A stretch of DNA of 64,000 nt from Macrosoma leucophasiata (taxonomy: Eukaryota; Arthropoda; Insecta; Lepidoptera; Hedylidae), in contig JAWQUS010000017.1 of assembly GCA_036365455.1 (NCBI GenBank), forward strand, positions 1,674,001 to 1,738,000, read 5' to 3'. The notes beneath the pieces are model-generated. The model saw only the letters and a program-made list of their open reading frames with translations. It made no database searches and was not told where the DNA came from. The position numbers were made by a program, and so were the translations under genes. Numbering within the stretch: the stretch's first letter is position 1; the number at the start of each line of letters is the position of its first letter. Positions 32,820 through 44,465 of the stretch are shown piece by piece.

Positions 32820-32925
32820 AGTGTGGTACTGGTGTTGCAAATGTTCATAGGTGACGGTGACCACTTTCCATCAGGTGGCCCGTTTGCGTGTCTGTGTCTA
32901 ATTTTCAAACATAAAAAAGTATCTC
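32820..32925 (+). mobile_element. LINE 3' tail (family J)
   Basis: GGTGTTGCAAATGTTCATAG and CCATCAGGTGGCCCGTTTGC, matching the 3' ends of the copies at 38880-39345 and 51845-52105. Confidence 0.6.
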
Positions 32926-33039
32926 CCGTATCTTTATCTGACACGCTGGAGTAAATTAAAAAATCTCCTCTCGGCCTATGTTACCTATGAATAGCTTGTC
33001 TTTACTTTTATTTAAACATATAATTATTCTGAATCAGCT

Positions 33040-36000
33040 ACTGTATCAATGGGTGGGAGGGGTGTAAGGGGGGGTGGTGAGGGGTGTAAGGGGTCTCAAC
33101 CAACACCATCGAGACCCAAGCCAACCTCACCTGCACGTGGTGCACCCTGCTACATAACAAACGAGGCTCTGGCGACCTGTCAACACGCACTGGACCAGCG
33201 TGGCGGGTTATGGTCTAAACCCCCCCAAGATGGAAATGCAGACGAGGAAAAGGCCCCAAGTGCCCGGCGGCTCCAGGAGCAAAACCGGCGTAGACGGGCG
33301 CTGGTCGAGCTCTGGAGCCAGGGGTGCTAAGAATCTCCGGGTGAGTCGCTTCCGTCAAACGACTTCAGCATGCACAACGGAAAACCGACGTAGGTTATCA
33401 CTGGTAACATACAATACACGCACGTTAAGGACAGACGAGAAAATTGCTGAGCTGGAAGAAGAATTGAACAAGTTGCACTGGGACATTTTAGGTCTATCTG
33501 AAGTCCGTAGAGAGGGAGAGGACACGATAACCCTGAAGTCTGGCAACTTGTTCTACTACCGGGAGGGCGACCAGCAGTCCCAAGGTGGTGTCGGGTTTAT
33601 CGTCCACAAGTCTCTCGTTAACAACATTGAATGCATCACGAGTGTGTCCAGTAGGGTCGCGTACCTGATACTCAGAATATCCAAGAGATATTCCTTGAAG
33701 GTCATCCAGGTCTACGCACCGACCTCGGCACACCCGGACGACGTGGTGGAAGCTATGTATGAGGACATAAGTAGGGCCATACATACTTCCAAAACGTATT
33801 TCACTGTTGTAATGGGAGACTTCAACGCAAAGCTGGGCAAGAGATGCGATAATGAGCTGAGAGTGGGGCAATTTGGATGTGGGAATCGGAACCCTAGGGG
33901 CCAGAGGCTGGCCAATTTTCTGGAGAAGGAGGAACTTTTTATGATGAACTCCTTTTTCAAGAAGCCGCCTCATAGGAAATGGACCTGGATGAGCCCAGAC
34001 GGTTCCACAAAAAATGAGATAGACTTCATTATGACCAACAAGAAACACATATTCAATGATGTCTCCGTGATTCACAGGGTGAAAACCGGAAGTGATCACC
34101 GAATGGTTAGGGGCACATTGAATTTAAACGTCAAGATCGAAAGATCTCGTCTAATGAAGTCTACGCTCCGACCTACTATTTCTCACATACAAAACCCCGA
34201 GAGCTTTCAGCTCGAATTGAAAAATCGCTTTGCTTGCCTGGAGGATTGCATCTCAGTGGACGATATGAATGACAGGTTGGTAGAAACTGTCCAGTCGGTG
34301 GGGTATAAATACTTTAAAACTCGCCGACGAAATAGACCTCAAAAACTAACCGATCAAACCCTCAACCTTATGGCAGAACGACGCTCACACTGCTCTGACG
34401 CGACACTGCAGACCTCTGATGAAGCTGAAAAATACCGGCAACTTAATAGACAGATCCAACAGTCCTTGCGGCACGATATCAGATCCTTCAACACAAAGTG
34501 TGTTGAGGAAACGATAGAGAGAAACAGGGGCTCCAAAGTGTTTGCAAGGGATCTGTCTATTGGACAGAGCCGGCTGATGCAGCTGAAGACAGAGGACGGC
34601 AGTTTAGCGTCGACTAAGCCTGAGGTATTGCGGGAGATCGAGAGGTTCTATGGGCAGTTATATACCTCGGTCGCACAACCTGCCTCTGATTTGGTTAGAG
34701 ACCCGAGAGCCAAATTAACCCGACACTATACCGAAGATATCCCGGACATCAGCCTGTACGAGATTAGGATGGCCCTCAAACAGCTTAAGAACAACAAGGC
34801 GCCTGGAGAGGACGGAATCACTACAGAGCTTCTGCAAGCGGATGGATCACCGTTACTGAAAGTCCTTCAGAAGCTCTTTAATTCCGTCCTATTCGAAGGT
34901 ACTACGCCAGAAGCATGGAACAGAGGCGTGGTGGTGCTTTTCTTCAAAAAAGGTGATAAAGCCCTATTGAAGAACTATAGACCCATCTCGCTTCTGAGCC
35001 ATGTCTACAAGCTGTTTTCGAGGGTGATCACGAACCGTCTCGCTCGCAGGTTTGATGACTTCCAGCATCCCGAACAAGCCGGTTTCCGAAAAGGCTATAG
35101 TACCATAGACCACATACACACGCTGCGGCAGGTTATACAGAAGTCCGAGGAGTATAACCGGCCATTATGCTTAGCGTTCGTGGACTATGAGAAAGCCTTT
35201 GATTCGGTTGAAACATGGGCTGTGCTGCAGTCTTTACAGCGTTACCACATTGACTATCGGTATATCGAAGTGTTGAAGTGTCTGTATAAAAACGCCACCA
35301 TGTCAGTCCGAGTACAGGACCAATGCACGAAGGCGATTCCTTTGCAGAGGGGAGTAAGACAGATGTCATCTCACCTCTGCTCTTTACCAATGCAATGGAA
35401 GACGCCTTCAAGCTCCTGGAATGGCAAGGACTAGGCATCAATATCAACGGCGAATACATCACTCACCTTCGGTTTGCCGACGATATTATAGTCATGGCAG
35501 AGTCGCTGGAAGATCTCAGCACAATGCTCGAAGACCTCAATCGAGTGTCCCAAAGAGTGGGCCTTAAAATGAACATGGATAAGACCAAGGTCATGTTCAA
35601 TAACCTAGTATCGCCCACTCCAGTGTCCGTTGGGAACTCGATGCTCGAAGTTGTCGACGACTACGTCTATTTAGGACAAACCATACAACTAGGCAGGTCG
35701 AACTTCGAGAAAGAGGTCATTCGCCGAATCCAACTCGGCTGGGCAGCGTTCGGGAAGTTAAGGAGCGTTTTCTCGTCAAACATCCCGCAGTCGTTGAAGA
35801 CGAAAGTCTTTAACCAGTGCGTTTTACCGGTGATGACCTACGGTGCCGAGACGTGGTCTCTCACTATGGGTCTCGTACGAAAGCTCCAAGTCACTCAGCG
35901 GTCAATGGAAAGGGCTATGCTCAGCGTTTCCCTACTGGATCGAATCAGAAATGAGGAGATCCGTAGGCGAACGAAAGTCGCTGACATAGCCAAGCAGATT

Positions 36001-36259
36001 TCCAAGCTGAAGTGGCAATGGGCAGGGCACATAGCTCGGAGAACCGATAGCCGCTGGGGCAGAAAGGTTCTCGAGTGGAGACCACGTATCGGCAAACGCA
36101 GCGTAGGACGTCCACCTGCAAGATGGACCGACGACCTGATCAAGGCTGCAGGTACCCGCTGGATGCACGTCGCTTCCGATCGGTCGGCATGGAGGTCCTT
36201 GGGGGAGGCCTATGTTCAGCAGTGGACGTCTTATGGCTGATATGATGACTGTATCAATG
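33040..36259 (+). mobile_element. Nearly full-length RTE-type LINE with target duplication
   Basis: Body 33052-36247 (3196 bp), flanked by exact 12-bp repeats ACTGTATCAATG (33040-33051 and 36248-36259). The 5' end is G-rich; the 3' end is GTTCAGCAGTGGACGTC followed by a TGATATGATG tail. One ORF encodes an APE-type endonuclease and an RT, as in RTE-clade elements. The short duplication and near-intact frame mark it as a recent insertion. It lies in the presumed first intron of the transporter, in the opposite orientation. Confidence 0.92.
33230..36240 (+). pseudogene. RTE-type endonuclease / reverse transcriptase ORF with one frame break
   Basis: Frame 1 runs to 35434 and frame 2 takes over from ~35361 to the stop at 36238-36240. 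Endonuclease motifs in order: SLVTYNTRTLRT, GLSEVRRE, VYAPTS, VMGDFNAKLG, NEIDFIM and GSDHRMV. RT motifs: KAPGEDGIT, NYRPISLLS, EQAGFRKGYSTIDH, AFVDYEKAFDSV, RGVRQ, then in the new frame VISPLLFTNAMED and FADDIIVMAE with the catalytic Asp pair. The break falls in the RGVRQG motif, where about 4 nt appear deleted. The C-terminus carries GHIARRTDSRWGRKVLEW and GRPPARWTDDL. No other stop is present. Confidence 0.9.
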
Positions 36260-36476
36260 CCTAAATAGTTGTTGTAAATAGTTCAGATAGGATCGATAAC
36301 CTCAGACGTCAATGTGTGACCGATTTTTAAATAGATGCATTTTATCAAAACACGATAGCGATCAATGATTGAGATAGATAGGAAATGTAGTCAGTGTGCA
36401 ATTTGATAAACCATCAGCAGTGATGCACCACAACAAGGAAGTAACTTCCTCTATAGTCTGCACTGTCTGCAGCTTT

Positions 36477-36640
36477 AACTGGTGGTAGTGTTCCAGTTTT
36501 GGAGCTCGAGGGCGTAGACACCACCGCATTACCCAATCTATCTGCCGCAAAATTATAGTGTTCAGCAGTACACGGTAGGTGTTCCAGTGACGGATGAATG
36601 AAGATCTACCACCAGTATGTAAGTGACTTTGCTTCCCATG
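36477..36640 (+). repeat. Family A, partial forward copy
   Basis: ACTGGTGGTAGTGTTCCAG to about the CACTATCG block; truncated and diverged. Confidence 0.6.
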
Positions 36641-36774
36641 TGGATCTCTCAAAAATGGCTAAAAGTATTTTTGTAGTTTCGCTGTAAAACAATCTCTTAC
36701 CGCAAAGCATCATCTTGTCAAGTAGGTACCTTTCCCCTTAAAAATCTTACACCCTATTTCATTCTATTGGCGTC

Positions 36775-37045
36775 GGAACGGGATGATCCCACCGCCCACT
36801 AGCGGAAGATTTTTTTTCAACTGGAAGGTAATTCTTCCACTAGTGCAGTCAGTCAACTGAACAAATGGCGGTAAAACAATTCTAATAAGACGGTAGTAAG
36901 TGCAATAGCGCAATATGGACAGTAGCAGCCTGCGATAAAACAACCTGAACTGCGATCGCCAATCCGCATGCCAAGCATGGTACTTATGAGGAGAGAAGGC
37001 TTTGGTCCAGCAGTAAACATCTTTCGGCTGATATGATGATGATCG
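36775..37045 (+). mobile_element. Family F, best copy, with RTE-like tail
   Basis: From GTCGGAACGGGATGATCCCA to GGTCCAGCAGTAAACATC, TTTCGGCTG and ATGATGATGAT. The tail matches the ends of RTE LINE copies (compare 37785-37830), whereas the body has no coding sequence. Confidence 0.65.
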
Positions 37046-37302
37046 AGACGAGTTCATTCTACCCCCTTTGCTTAAAATGTTACCCCAAAGAACGACAGTA
37101 GCTACTAGCTACCGTGACTTACCTCCCAATGAGCAGAAATCCTCAATATAAGCTAAGAACTTTTCAAACCAAAAGTAAATCCACATAATCTTTTATAGTC
37201 CCCGCATTCACACGACTATTTGCACACACAATTCCTTGCTCACATACACGCATTATGAAATTCTATGCTATGACTACAAGATAAGCTTTTTATCATTGAC
37301 TC

Positions 37303-37425
37303 ACCAATATCTATCGCTAGAACTGAACACACTTGGGACACATCTCGAACACACATGAATCCGTTGCAGGTTTTAAACACAGTGGGACACTCAAAATGCA
37401 TGGAACAAACAAGTCGTACTGAACG
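37303..37425 (-). promoter_or_regulatory. Candidate transporter promoter and non-coding first exon
   Basis: On the minus strand, the arthropod-type initiator TTCAGTACGACT lies at 37423-37412 (A at 37420). About 115 bp later comes a strong donor ATTG|GTGAGTC (exon end 37305). Splicing to the acceptor at 25981 would place an upstream ORF (MHFECPTVFKTC...) that stops at the first codon after the junction (GG|T TAA). No TATA box was seen. Position, strand and donor fit; transcription is unproven. Confidence 0.4.
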
Positions 37426-37589
37426 CAACGGTGCGTTGATTGTAATGGTGTTATCTGATAGCGTAGTACGATTAACACCTCTTAACTTATCATTTAGGAT
37501 TGACGCACACTATTCTATCATAAACCAGAGTTGAATAGGACTGTTATGTCTTTTGCCGTAAAAGGAAGAGATGATTTCTTGTTGTTAGA

Positions 37590-37835
37590 AGAGGAGGATA
37601 CATAGCTCGAAGAACCGACGGCGGTTGGGACAGAAGAGTTTTCGAATGGCTACCGCGTAACAGAAGACGGAGAATGTAGATAGGCTCTCCACGAGTTGGA
37701 CTACCTGATGAAGGTTGTAGCAAATCGCTGAATGAGGACTGCTCAAGGCCGTTTGTTGTGGCAACCTTTGGGCTTTTGTGCAGTTGTGCAGTTGTGGACG
37801 TCTTTCGGCTGAATTGATGACTCAAGGACAAAAAA
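37590..37835 (+). mobile_element. Decayed RTE LINE 3' end
   Basis: ATAGCTCGAAGAACCGACGG matches the ARRTDS coding region near 36030, and the copy continues through the LINE terminus (GTTGTGGACGTCTTTCGGCT). Frame shifts are present; it is older than the copy at 33 kb. Confidence 0.75.
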
Positions 37836-38879
37836 TCTTAAAACAATATACGAATTTCAACTGGCAAAGTTCTGCAGTAAACCCCACATTATGTGTGCTA
37901 GTTTTGTTGAGCCTCTACTATATTGTATAGTATGCCTACCTACTATTCTGCAAGAGCAAAGAGTGACCGGTATAATTACAGGCTGGTACAGTAAAATAAT
38001 TATCGAATAAATTATGATTGGCCTTATCTGTCAAAACATAGCTAAATAACATTACTAATAGTATGTTAAATCCACTTGAATGTTCGATTGGACATTAAGT
38101 AGCTGCTCATGTTTACTGGTTTATTCTTAGTTGCCAATTCCATTACTACAAATAAATATTCAAAAATTAAATCTTCGTGTAACCCAAAATTGGATAGCAA
38201 AAAAACAATGAGGTCAGTGACCTTACTGTATCGAACTTAAGGTATTTATTCGATTGAATTACGATATGAAAATAAACTATTCCACAGATTAAGATAATAT
38301 AATTGCACCTATAAACCGGTACCTCAACATACGGTACTACGATAACATTGGTACCTACTGCGAAACGCCTACAAAATATAATTAACTATTTTGTAATACT
38401 CGATTTACTATGTCAGTATTTGCAGGCGCTTACTACATTCTCGTCTAATACCTTCACGAGCAATTCTCAATTATATTTTAAAAAGCCGCCCAATCGTGTG
38501 TATTGCCATGCGAAATATATGGCTTCATTTGAATATGTACTTTATTTGAGTTAGATGGTAAGTATGGTAGTCCGTTATATTTTTGAAGACTTGTCCAACT
38601 ACATGCCACTGCCCATAGAGTACTCGAAAATAAATCTCGGTTCCTGAAAGTACCCTGACAATTTTTTTTCTAGAATTCTCTCGTAATTAAACAACTTTAA
38701 TGGTTAGTAACATCCTGTTGCATATTAGCCGAGTGGCCTAAGATTAGACCTTCAATATTGGATAATCTGGTAAACTGCTCTTGCTCTGTGGGGCGGGAGC
38801 CTCCAAATACCAGCTTGATCCACTTGACCACAGTAAATAGATAAAAATTTACATTGTAACTTGACTCCCTACAAAGACT
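37836..38879. other. Unassigned AT-rich DNA
   Basis: No gene or repeat was recognised. Confidence 0.35.
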
Positions 38880-39345
38880 CGCCGTTCGTATTGTTAACGA
38901 TCCGGGACTTACTGTCAGGCTCGAACATATGAGCCTGTGCAGAGATATTGGGAGTCTGTGCATGTTATACCGTCTCTACAATGGTGATATATACTCTGTT
39001 GAACTGTTCGACATGGTGCCACCGTCTCTTTTCCTACACCGTTCTACCCGCCGACGAGAGAAGTTCCACCCTAACCGACTGGACACCTGACAGTGCTCAA
39101 CGGTGCGATTTTCTCGTTCGTTTCTGCCTAGAACGTGTAAATTGTGGAATGAACTTCTCTCTGAGGTGTTCCCTCGGTAGAACAATATGGGGTTCTTCAA
39201 AAATGGCGACAAAAGAGTCCTTCAGGGCTGGCAGCGCGTTGGCAACTCCCCTGGTGTTGCAAATGTTCATAGAGGACGGCGACCACTTTCCATCAGGTGG
39301 CCCGTCTGCTTGTCTGTCAACCTAATGACATAAAAAAATTTATAG
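38880..39345 (+). mobile_element. LINE ORF2 3' end (family J), copy 1
   Basis: Broken frames encode IVNDPGLTVRLEHMSLCRDI, HRSTRRREKFHPNRLD, RTCKLWNELLSEVFPR, and MGFFKNGDKRVLQGWQ, then the tail GCAAATGTTCATAGAGGACG. This C-terminal block is widespread in lepidopteran non-LTR elements. Copies are at 50495-50890, 51845-52105 and 53075-53435. Confidence 0.75.
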
Positions 39346-40156
39346 CCTTTTTAGGAATTATATTTAACAAGAATGCTAGGTAGTAGAAAACGGTCTCGGA
39401 AACGCTCAGTACTGGCTGCGAACAACAGTTTGTCATGATCAGAACTCGCCAATTACCGCTGACATGCGGCACATTAACTCGTTATGGCGTGGACATCGGA
39501 CATCCGACCGCCAAAGCCGCAGGTGTCCTTACGACTCTGTCGCGCAGTGATTATGAGTTTCGGGTTTGATTTCTGAACAGTAAGTGTAGTAAAATATTGT
39601 AATTTTTAAGGTTTCCATAACTTATAAGGAAAAAATAAATCCTTTGTAGGATCACTTATGCGTCTGTCTGTCCGCTGTCCGTCTGTAATAGCCAATTTGT
39701 TGAGGTTTACACATTGAGTGTGTTCAGAAAAATAAAGATCTTACAAAACATAGTATGTTCTTAGGTTTTCGCGAGCTACACTCATTGAAATAAAACTAGT
39801 TTTCGGATTTATCTCGCGTTGTATGCCTGTGTCACTAATATTAGATTTTTATTATATTTCCAGCGACGGAACTTTAGGCTGTAAGCATCTACCTACATAC
39901 CTAATTTATTGCCGATAAATGATTGTATGATGATCAACGCTGGTACACTACGACCGGTAAATTCCGGCACAGACCTCAGCAAGACACAACTATACACTAT
40001 CAGAAAACTCGAAGTTGACACACGGAGACCTTATGCTGCCACAATAATAGCTATATTTGACTGATTTTGGGCAAGCGTCGAGTTCCCTGACTGCACATTG
40101 TAATCTCGGGGTTGTACCATTAATCATAATCATATTAGTTTGTTGTTACTTACCAT
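39346..40156. other. Unassigned DNA
   Basis: AT-rich. A CTGTCTGTCCGCTGTCCGTC patch near 39663 recalls the repeat at 61845-62335. Confidence 0.3.
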
Positions 40157-40280
40157 TATTTGACGACTCAGTTGGTGCAGCGGTGTGAGACGACCGTTTG
40201 ATTCAAGGATCGCGGGTTCGATTCCCGCACATAAATATATATGTGTATGGTCTACAGATATTCGTTTCGGGTCTGAGTGA
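40157..40280 (+). mobile_element. tRNA-derived SINE (family D), copy 2
   Basis: GACGACTCAGTTGGTGCAGC and CGCGGGTTCGATTCCCGC, then GGTCTACAGATATTCGTTTC. Its 3' half is cut at 40282 by the hAT MITE. Confidence 0.75.
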
Positions 40281-40577
40281 GGCATAGAGCAACACCGGAG
40301 ACAACTTTTTAAAACTTTCCCCTCTGTCAAAGTACAAGCCCAAATATGCCTATACTTGTCGCCTAGATGTTTAAATGTGTGCGTGAAATTGTTTCTGTTT
40401 TTTTTTAAGTCAGGGTGTGAGTTTCGTAGTAATAGACGATTATTATAGTGTGCGTGTGTGTCGCACGCATTTCCCCCCGCAAAAAATGACAGACTGTTTT
40501 GCATCGGTAATAAACGCTATGGCTACTCCCCTCCAGTCCGCCGCGGCCGGTGGCCCGTGTTGCTCTATGGAGTGAGG
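40275..40577. mobile_element. hAT-type MITE (family C), intact with target duplication
   Basis: Body 40283-40569 with ends CATAGAGCAACAC and GTGTTGCTCTATG. Exact 8-bp direct repeats GAGTGAGG lie at 40275-40282 and 40570-40577. Confidence 0.9.
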
Positions 40578-41127
40578 CAATGGCTTTTACATATATTTTA
40601 TGGCAGAATGACGTTTGCCGAATCAGCTTTTTTTTTAATCGATATACAGCCACGGATTAAAGTCCTTAATAGCCAATCTTTAGTAGTTTATATATTCTTC
40701 AATCAATCTTCAATTCTTTCTTATACTAATGAATATCCATATGGAAGATGACGATGATTGAATGCTTCCATGTGGAATATGATGAGATAGCTCCAGTAAA
40801 GTGATGAAGACTTTACTAGGAGTTTTGGAGGCAACGCGAATAATCAATTTTCACTTCATAATATCACTTTCCTACACCCGTGAACGTTATCGAATGGTTT
40901 ATGACAAAAATCCCACCATTTTTACACATAAAAACGCGACCATACACAAATTTTGATAATAATAATACGCAGCAACGTAGCTCTTCTCCGCGTTCCCGCC
41001 AAAACTCCTCGGGTCAGCTTGCTCACACCGATGATGGGACTCGATTAATTTTGTTTTTAATGTTTGGTAAGGCAATGGCTTTAACATTCATTGTATGGCA
41101 GATCGACGTTTGTCGGGTGAGCTAGTA
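40578..41127 (+). mobile_element. Helitron-like 3' ends, two copies
   Basis: 40578-40625 (GGCAATGGCTTTTACATAT, TGACGTTTGCCGAATCAGCT) recurs at 41069-41127 (GGCAATGGCTTTAACATTC, GTTTGTCGGGTGAGCTAG|T). CTAG before T at the end fits a Helitron terminus. Confidence 0.45.
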
Positions 41128-41267
41128 TAAAATATATAAAACTGAACGCACTAATTACTCACCACGATTTTCCAATTATCCTCAATATGTGACAAAGGAA
41201 AAATTACGCTGATATACGGTTATTCCCGGCAACCATATTTGTGATTTCATTTGTTTCATTGAAAGTA

Positions 41268-41870
41268 GCAAATAAGTATAAAGTTCACGGTAATTAATTA
41301 CTGCAATCCTTCTTTTCATGTAATGAAAGTGGCAAACAAGCATGCAGTTCACATTGATGTTAAGCGATGACTGCAGGATATGCATCATATTTTACACACC
41401 ATTGTTATTGTAGAGTGTTATAGTTTCCATTATTTTATTACCATATGGAATATTGACTGGTGGTAGAGCCCCAGTGACGGAGCTCGCGGGCGTAGGCACC
41501 ACTGCATTACCTAATATACTTGCCGCTAAATGGTAGTATTCAGCACTATCGTGTTCCGGTCAGGTGGTACGGCTCTGTAATTTCCGGCAGAGAGGCACCT
41601 AATGCCTCAGGAGTGGCAGCGCATCTGCATTTTGCACTCTGGTCATTGTGTGGGTGTCTATAGGCTGCAGTCATCACTTAACATCAATGTGAACTGCACG
41701 CTTGATTGCCACTTTTATTACATAAAGAAAAAAAACATACCACCTGTGCCTACTACATTCTAGTAAATAAATGATTTATGATTATGCAGCCTATAGACAC
41801 GCACACAAAGATCAGAGGTCAAAATGCAGTCTATACGTCGCAGTCATCACTACCTACGATACGCCACTTA
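41268..41870. repeat. Cluster of three family A copies
   Basis: 41268-41380 is a partial reverse copy, 41458-41725 a full forward copy, and 41782-41870 a reverse fragment. Confidence 0.75.
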
Positions 41871-41989
41871 TGTTTTTTGAGTCCCATCTGGTGACCTAAA
41901 TGAAATTAATTAGAGGATGCACACACAGATAGCGGACGAATCAAATCTGGACGTTCAGTCGTACCGGTAATGGCCTGATACCACTACCA

Positions 41990-42415
41990 CACCGCGGACA
42001 CTCCGCCAATCCGGACATCAATCAGTAACGTGTATTTACACGGGCACCTGTGTGCGTAGCACGTATAACCGTCGCCCATAAGAGTGGAAGGGGTTGAGTG
42101 ATGCGAGCTAGTGTTGAGTAGGACTTTCAAGAAGCCTTACATTTGACCTGGACAAAACCTGATATTGTAAGGACGCGACAAAAATATAATTTGTACTGCT
42201 TAAAATATTAAGACGCGTTACTCTTTGCTCTTGTACTCTTACGTAGTGTGTCACGTGTGTGACTAAGACAAAAAGTGTAACGTGATTGGTCTGAGGTGAG
42301 GACAATGAGGCTACTACTCCTCAAAACAGACCAATAAGCGCCGCGTATTAACGGGACGTCGAAGTGTCCATTCTATTCGTAGTATTATTACCTACTTAAT
42401 CTCTGCCACTACACT
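41990..42415 (+). mobile_element. Family B copy, split by an unknown insertion
   Basis: The left part ends at about 42104 (GATGCGAG) and the right part resumes at about 42356 (GGGACGTCGAAGTGTCC). The ~250-bp insert between them is not recognised and has no obvious duplication. Confidence 0.6.
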
Positions 42416-42489
42416 GGTTGGAAGAAATTTGGGTGCAATCTATGCAATCCCTGCTTAACCCTTGATACAAATAGAGACGTACGTAAGTA

Positions 42490-42570
42490 TGTATCTTCAC
42501 GCCAAGTCCCTTACGGGGTAGGCAGAGAGTGTAAAGCACCAGATATCCCGGTCCTGACACGCCTCACGTG
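42490..42570 (+). repeat. Short dispersed repeat
   Basis: CTTCACGCCAAGTCCCTTAC and CCAGATATCCCGGTCCTGAC, as at 23340-23410. Confidence 0.5.
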
Positions 42571-42831
42571 CTTCTTCTACATTCATTATTATCTTCTTCA
42601 GTTCTCTTCCTCTAAGACGTAGGTACGTAACCCTATGTTTCTACTTTTTAATGTTTAAAAAACCAGACTGCACCTCAGTTAAATTTTCACCACTACCCAA
42701 AGGTTGACTGGTAGAGAATGCTTTTTAGCATTAAGTCCGCCACACGTACCAATTTGTGCAAGAAAGTTTAAATAAATAAATAAACAAGTGCGAGTCGAAT
42801 TCGCGCACGATTGGTTCCGTACATCCCTAAT

Positions 42832-43146
42832 CCCTACTAATATTATAAATGCGAACGTAACTCTGTCTGTCAGAGTGCCTAGTGCGAGATTTTATTTACT
42901 CTTACGCGATACGAGATGACGCTCCTTCAATTCCATACAAAACTGCGTTTACTATTACGCGATCGCGATCGAAAATCGCGATCGGAAATCTCACACTAGG
43001 CACTCTGTTCCCTTTTCGCGTCCAAACGACTGATCCGATTTTAATGAAATTTGGTACAGAGATAGAGCTGACTTTGACAAAAGAACATAGGCTAGTTATT
43101 TATAAAACGAAATCCACGCGGGCGAAGCCGCGGGCAACAGCTAGTT
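42832..43146 (+). mobile_element. Lepidopteran repeat ending in CTAG, with nested MITE
   Basis: Starts TACTAATATTATAAATGCG and ends GAAGCCGCGGGCAACAGCTAG|T. It is common in moth genomes and Helitron-like by its terminus. A MITE interrupts it at 42871-43007. Confidence 0.6.
42871..43007. mobile_element. Nested MITE with CAGAGTGCCTAGTG ends
   Basis: 137 bp with ~22-bp inverted ends (CAGAGTGCCTAGTGCGAGAT and ATCTCACACTAGGCACTCTG). A GCGATCGCGATCG palindrome lies inside. A clear target duplication was not found. Confidence 0.75.
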
Positions 43147-43469
43147 ATAAATAAAAACAAGTAAACCACGTCTGTTGTATGAGAGATGGGAGCGATCCTC
43201 AAATATTAATTTTGTTTATTTTAATTTAGTTATTTATTTTTAGGGTGAATATATGACTTAATATTCTGTGAATATTTCAAGTATCTATCTGTTTTCATTA
43301 AGAAAAATAATGTTTGCTGTACATAATTTAACCTCCCTAAAATATTTATTTTATTTTATTTGTTGTTATAGCGGCAACATAATTCAAATGTCTAGCTATC
43401 ATGGTTCATGAGATACAGCCTGGTGATAGACAGACAGACCGACAGCCAGCAGCCAGCCGGACTGCGGAG

Positions 43470-43728
43470 TCTGGTGAGATTCACAGACCGCACTAATACT
43501 TTACTTTCAGCAAACTACGGTCCGTTTTTTTTATGTTAAGAAGGTGGCAAACAAGCATGCAGCTCACATTGATATTAGGTGATGACTGCAGCCTATAGAC
43601 ATCTACATAAAAACCAGAGGTAAAAATGTAGATGCGTTGCCACCCCTGAGACCCAACCTGCCTAAGGTGTCATGTCTCTATGATAGTTATTACGGGGCCA
43701 TAAAAGGAATGTGAATCTCATCCTTAGT
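43470..43728. mobile_element. Copy of the 26485 MITE interrupted by family A
   Basis: The left end GGTGAGATTCACAGACCGCA is at 43471 and the right end TGTGAATCTCATCC at 43711. Between them is a reverse family A copy (43532-43702). Confidence 0.7.
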
Positions 43729-43849
43729 AACAGGGTCCCGTTTTAACCCTTTCGTTGCGATACCCTTAAAAAACTAACATATTGCTCAATATTGGTTACG
43801 TTTAAAATAAATTAAAGCATTTATGAATGATAACGTTAACTTTTCGCAA

Positions 43850-44040
43850 TTCGACACGGTATCGAATGCCACATTCACCGAGACCAATCAGTAGCTAATC
43901 CACCGGCGCTGGCGCAGGTCGCAATGGTCTCGAGTGTGAAATGACATACAGTGCAGTGTGATACTTGTATTGTTGACAAATAATTTTGTTTTGTGAAAGT
44001 GGTTTTTGACGTATCAATTTGTGACGAGTTTTTTTAAGGT
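43850..44040 (+). promoter_or_regulatory. Candidate plus-strand promoter and first exon
   Basis: This segment is repeat-free between repeats. It has a CCAAT motif (GACCAATCAG, 43882), a possible initiator (CATACAGTGCAG, 43945) and a good donor TTTAAG|GTGAGTATT (exon end 44038). No ATG-initiated frame reaches the donor convincingly. No downstream coding exon was found in the remaining 20 kb. Confidence 0.3.
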
Positions 44041-44137
44041 GAGTATTTTTCAAACGAAATAGAAAATGCATATCTCATTTAGACGTGTTATTTTGTTTTT
44101 TTTTTCTTACCCACATATTGCTGAAATTCATTGCTTC

Positions 44138-44412
44138 ACTGGTGGTAGAGCTCCTGTGACCTAGCTCGCGGGCGTAGGCACCAACCGCATTACGTAATAT
44201 AGGTACTTGGCGCTAAATGGTAGTGTTCAGCACTATCGTGTTCCGGTCAGGTAGTATTTTACGGCCCTGTATTTCCGGCACAGAGGCGTACCACCTTAAG
44301 CCTCAGGAGTGGTAACGCATCTGCATTTTGATCTTGGTCTTTGTGTGGGTGTCTAAAGGCTGCAGTCATCCCTTTACATCAATGTAAACTTGTTTGCCAC
44401 TTCCATAATAGA
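44138..44412 (+). repeat. Family A, full forward copy
   Basis: From CTGGTGGTAGAGCTCCTGTG to TTTGCCACTTCCATAATAG, with the usual internal blocks. Confidence 0.75.
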
Positions 44413-44465
44413 AAAAAACGTACTTCTTAAGGTATCAATGTCTAGTTAATCTATACTTAATCTTT

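Noticed and set aside
33494..34099. 201-codon open frame on the minus strand
   Set aside because: Shadow of the LINE endonuclease frame; no recognisable protein motifs.
35895..36168. Two overlapping minus-strand frames
   Set aside because: Antisense shadows of the C-terminal LINE coding region.
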